DNA of 6,732 nucleotides from Dethiosulfatibacter sp. (lineage in GTDB: Bacteria > Bacillota > Clostridia > Tissierellales > Dethiosulfatibacteraceae), in contig JAUVAG010000065.1 in NCBI GenBank assembly GCA_030591825.1, forward strand, positions 1 to 6,732. Reading direction: 5' to 3'. Below are positions 5,500 through 6,732 of this stretch, one piece after another. A model generated the notes under the pieces. It was not told the DNA's origin. It ran no database searches and worked only from the letters and a program-made list of their open reading frames with translations. The position numbers and the translations under genes are program-made. The stretch's first letter is position 1, and the number at the start of each line of letters is the position of its first letter.

Positions 5500-6732
5500 T
5501 AATTAAGCATAATTGTTATTACAGAACCTTTCATTACCTCTATACCTTCCTTTGGATACTGTTCCTTGACAGTCATCTCTTCATCAACATTAATAGTAAC
5601 ATTGTGTTCGAGTCCCAGTTTTTCAAGAAGGCTGCTGGCATCCTTAATATTCATACCCGTAACATTTGGCACCTTTACATAGGATTTCTCTATTTTAACC
5701 TTTTCCTCGTCAGTATAAACAGGTTGAACATCCATGTATTTCAACACATCTTCCAAAACATCACCTATTACAGGGGCTGCAATTGTAGATCCGTAGTAGG
5801 AATCTTTTGGCTCGTCAATAATCATAAGAGCTACAACCTTTGGATCATAAGTAGGCGCAGCCGCTATGAAAGATGTAACATACATGTTTTCAGAATATTT
5901 TCCATTAATAACCTTTTGTGCTGTACCTGTTTTTCCCCCAACACTATATCCTGTAATATATGCATTTCTACCTGAACCTTCGCTTACTACGGATTCCATG
6001 GCATAAAGCATATCGTTACATGTTTCTTCAGAAAAAACCCTTCTAACAACCTCTACTTCATTCTCCTTGACTATGTTTCCATCATTATCAACCAACTGCT
6101 TTACGATTCTCGGCTTAACCAGATAGCCATCGTTGCACAAAGAAGAAAGTGCTGTTACAAGTTGAATGGGAGTGACTGAAATACCCTGTCCAAAGGATTG
6201 AGTTACAGTATTGACATCCTTCATGATTGAAGGGTCATTGACAAGACCATAGGCTTCACCGTTAAGCTCAATGTTTGTCTTTTCTCCAAATCCTAGAGCA
6301 TCAACATAATGCCTGAACCTGTCCTTTCCTATGGCAAGACCCATGTCCGCTAAAGCATCGTTACATGAATTTTGAAAAGTTTCAGAAAATGTCTGCTCCC
6401 CGTGAGGATTGTAATATCTCCAGCATTTAATCTTTGTGGCACTTTCAATTCCTGTTACATATCCATCACAGTAATATTTTGTATCAAGACTGGCCTTGTT
6501 TTCTTCAAGGGCAATAGCTCCAGTTAAAAGCTTGAATGTGGATCCAGGCTCATATATGTCGTTAACTGAAGGGTTTCGCCATAAATCATACCATTTTTCA
6601 GTCAATTCATCATCTGTAAGACCTGCCCAAATATTCTTCATGTTTTCATCAAAAGGGTCTCTTGGATTATTTGGATCATATGAAGGCTTGCTTGCCATGG
6701 CTAAAATATCTCCCGTTTCAGGATCCATAATC
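5499..6732 (-). CDS. spoVD: SpoVD-like class B penicillin-binding protein, transpeptidase plus PASTA domain (C-terminal part)
   Basis: This is a membrane-anchored D,D-transpeptidase that cross-links peptidoglycan stem peptides outside the cell, normally with a SEDS polymerase such as the FtsW/SpoVE encoded here. The frame is open to the right edge. The first in-window Met (6728) is within the conserved MDPETGDILAM motif at the start of the transpeptidase domain, so the true start, membrane anchor and dimerisation domain lie outside. Counting from that Met, the active-site motif is STFK (63-66, Ser63 nucleophile), followed by SCN (121-123) and KTGT (266-269). About residues 350-409 form one PASTA domain (VPNVTGM then a final hydrophobic strand), ending at TAA. 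A single PASTA domain and a place directly before murE match SpoVD of Bacillus subtilis; a vegetative FtsI/PBP2-type role cannot be excluded. Cys87 and Cys102 lie shortly before the SCN motif. A hairpin follows the stop. Confidence 0.93.
   Translation of the reverse strand, partial: IMDPETGDILAMASKPSYDPNNPRDPFDENMKNIWAGLTDDELTEKWYDLWRNPSVNDIYEPGSTFKLLTGAIALEENKASLDTKYYCDGYVTGIESATKIKCWRYYNPHGEQTFSETFQNSCNDALADMGLAIGKDRFRHYVDALGFGEKTNIELNGEAYGLVNDPSIMKDVNTVTQSFGQGISVTPIQLVTALSSLCNDGYLVKPRIVKQLVDNDGNIVKENEVEVVRRVFSEETCNDMLYAMESVVSEGSGRNAYITGYSVGGKTGTAQKVINGKYSENMYVTSFIAAAPTYDPKVVALMIIDEPKDSYYGSTIAAPVIGDVLEDVLKYMDVQPVYTDEEKVKIEKSYVKVPNVTGMNIKDASSLLEKLGLEHNVTINVDEEMTVKEQYPKEGIEVMKGSVITIMLN

Noticed and set aside
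5604..5975. Plus-strand open frame of 123 codons inside the transpeptidase gene
   Set aside because: It lies opposite the KTGT-to-PASTA region; the real reading is on the minus strand with full family motifs, and the composition of the antisense product looks like a shadow.
5499..6728. Met at 6728 as the true start of the transpeptidase
   Set aside because: It falls within the conserved MDPxTG motif of class B penicillin-binding proteins, the frame stays open to the window edge, and no membrane anchor precedes it in the window.

Overview
The window is a six-gene stretch of a dcw (division and cell wall) cluster. Every gene lies on the minus strand, so transcription runs from high to low coordinates: spoVD-type transpeptidase (3' part), murE, mraY, murD, ftsW/spoVE, murG (5' part). 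The AT-rich sequence, frequent ATA and AGA/AGG codons, strong purine-rich Shine-Dalgarno sites, meso-diaminopimelate-type MurE and the PASTA-tailed SpoVD-like transpeptidase next to murE point to a low-GC Firmicute, most likely an endospore-forming clostridium or relative. The exact genus cannot be read from this sequence. The gene order matches the Bacillus subtilis segment spoVD-murE-mraY-murD-spoVE-murG, with no murF between murE and mraY.

Layout: 5499-6732 holds the transpeptidase and PASTA domains of a class B penicillin-binding protein whose start lies beyond the right edge. A 112-base gap (5387-5498) follows. It carries a perfect 14-bp hairpin that begins at the transpeptidase stop codon, then a sigma-A-like promoter and a Shine-Dalgarno site for murE. 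From murE on the genes are packed tightly: murE and mraY overlap by 11 bases, mraY and murD are 11 bases apart, murD and ftsW overlap by 11 bases, and ftsW and murG are 14 bases apart. murG runs off the left edge after 155 codons. There is no gene-free stretch over 300 bases, and no RNA gene, mobile element or CRISPR array was seen. No plus-strand gene is supported.

Together the products make and use lipid II. MurE and MurD are cytoplasmic amino acid ligases acting on UDP-MurNAc. MraY moves the finished UDP-MurNAc-pentapeptide onto undecaprenyl phosphate to make lipid I. MurG adds GlcNAc to make lipid II. FtsW/SpoVE polymerises the glycan outside the membrane, and the SpoVD-like protein cross-links the peptides. 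MurF, needed between MurE and MraY, must be encoded elsewhere.

This is core housekeeping DNA and I see no undescribed biological system in it. The points worth a second look are modest: the hairpin-promoter junction, the missing murF, unusual residues in MurE motifs, and a possible cysteine redox pair near the transpeptidase active site.
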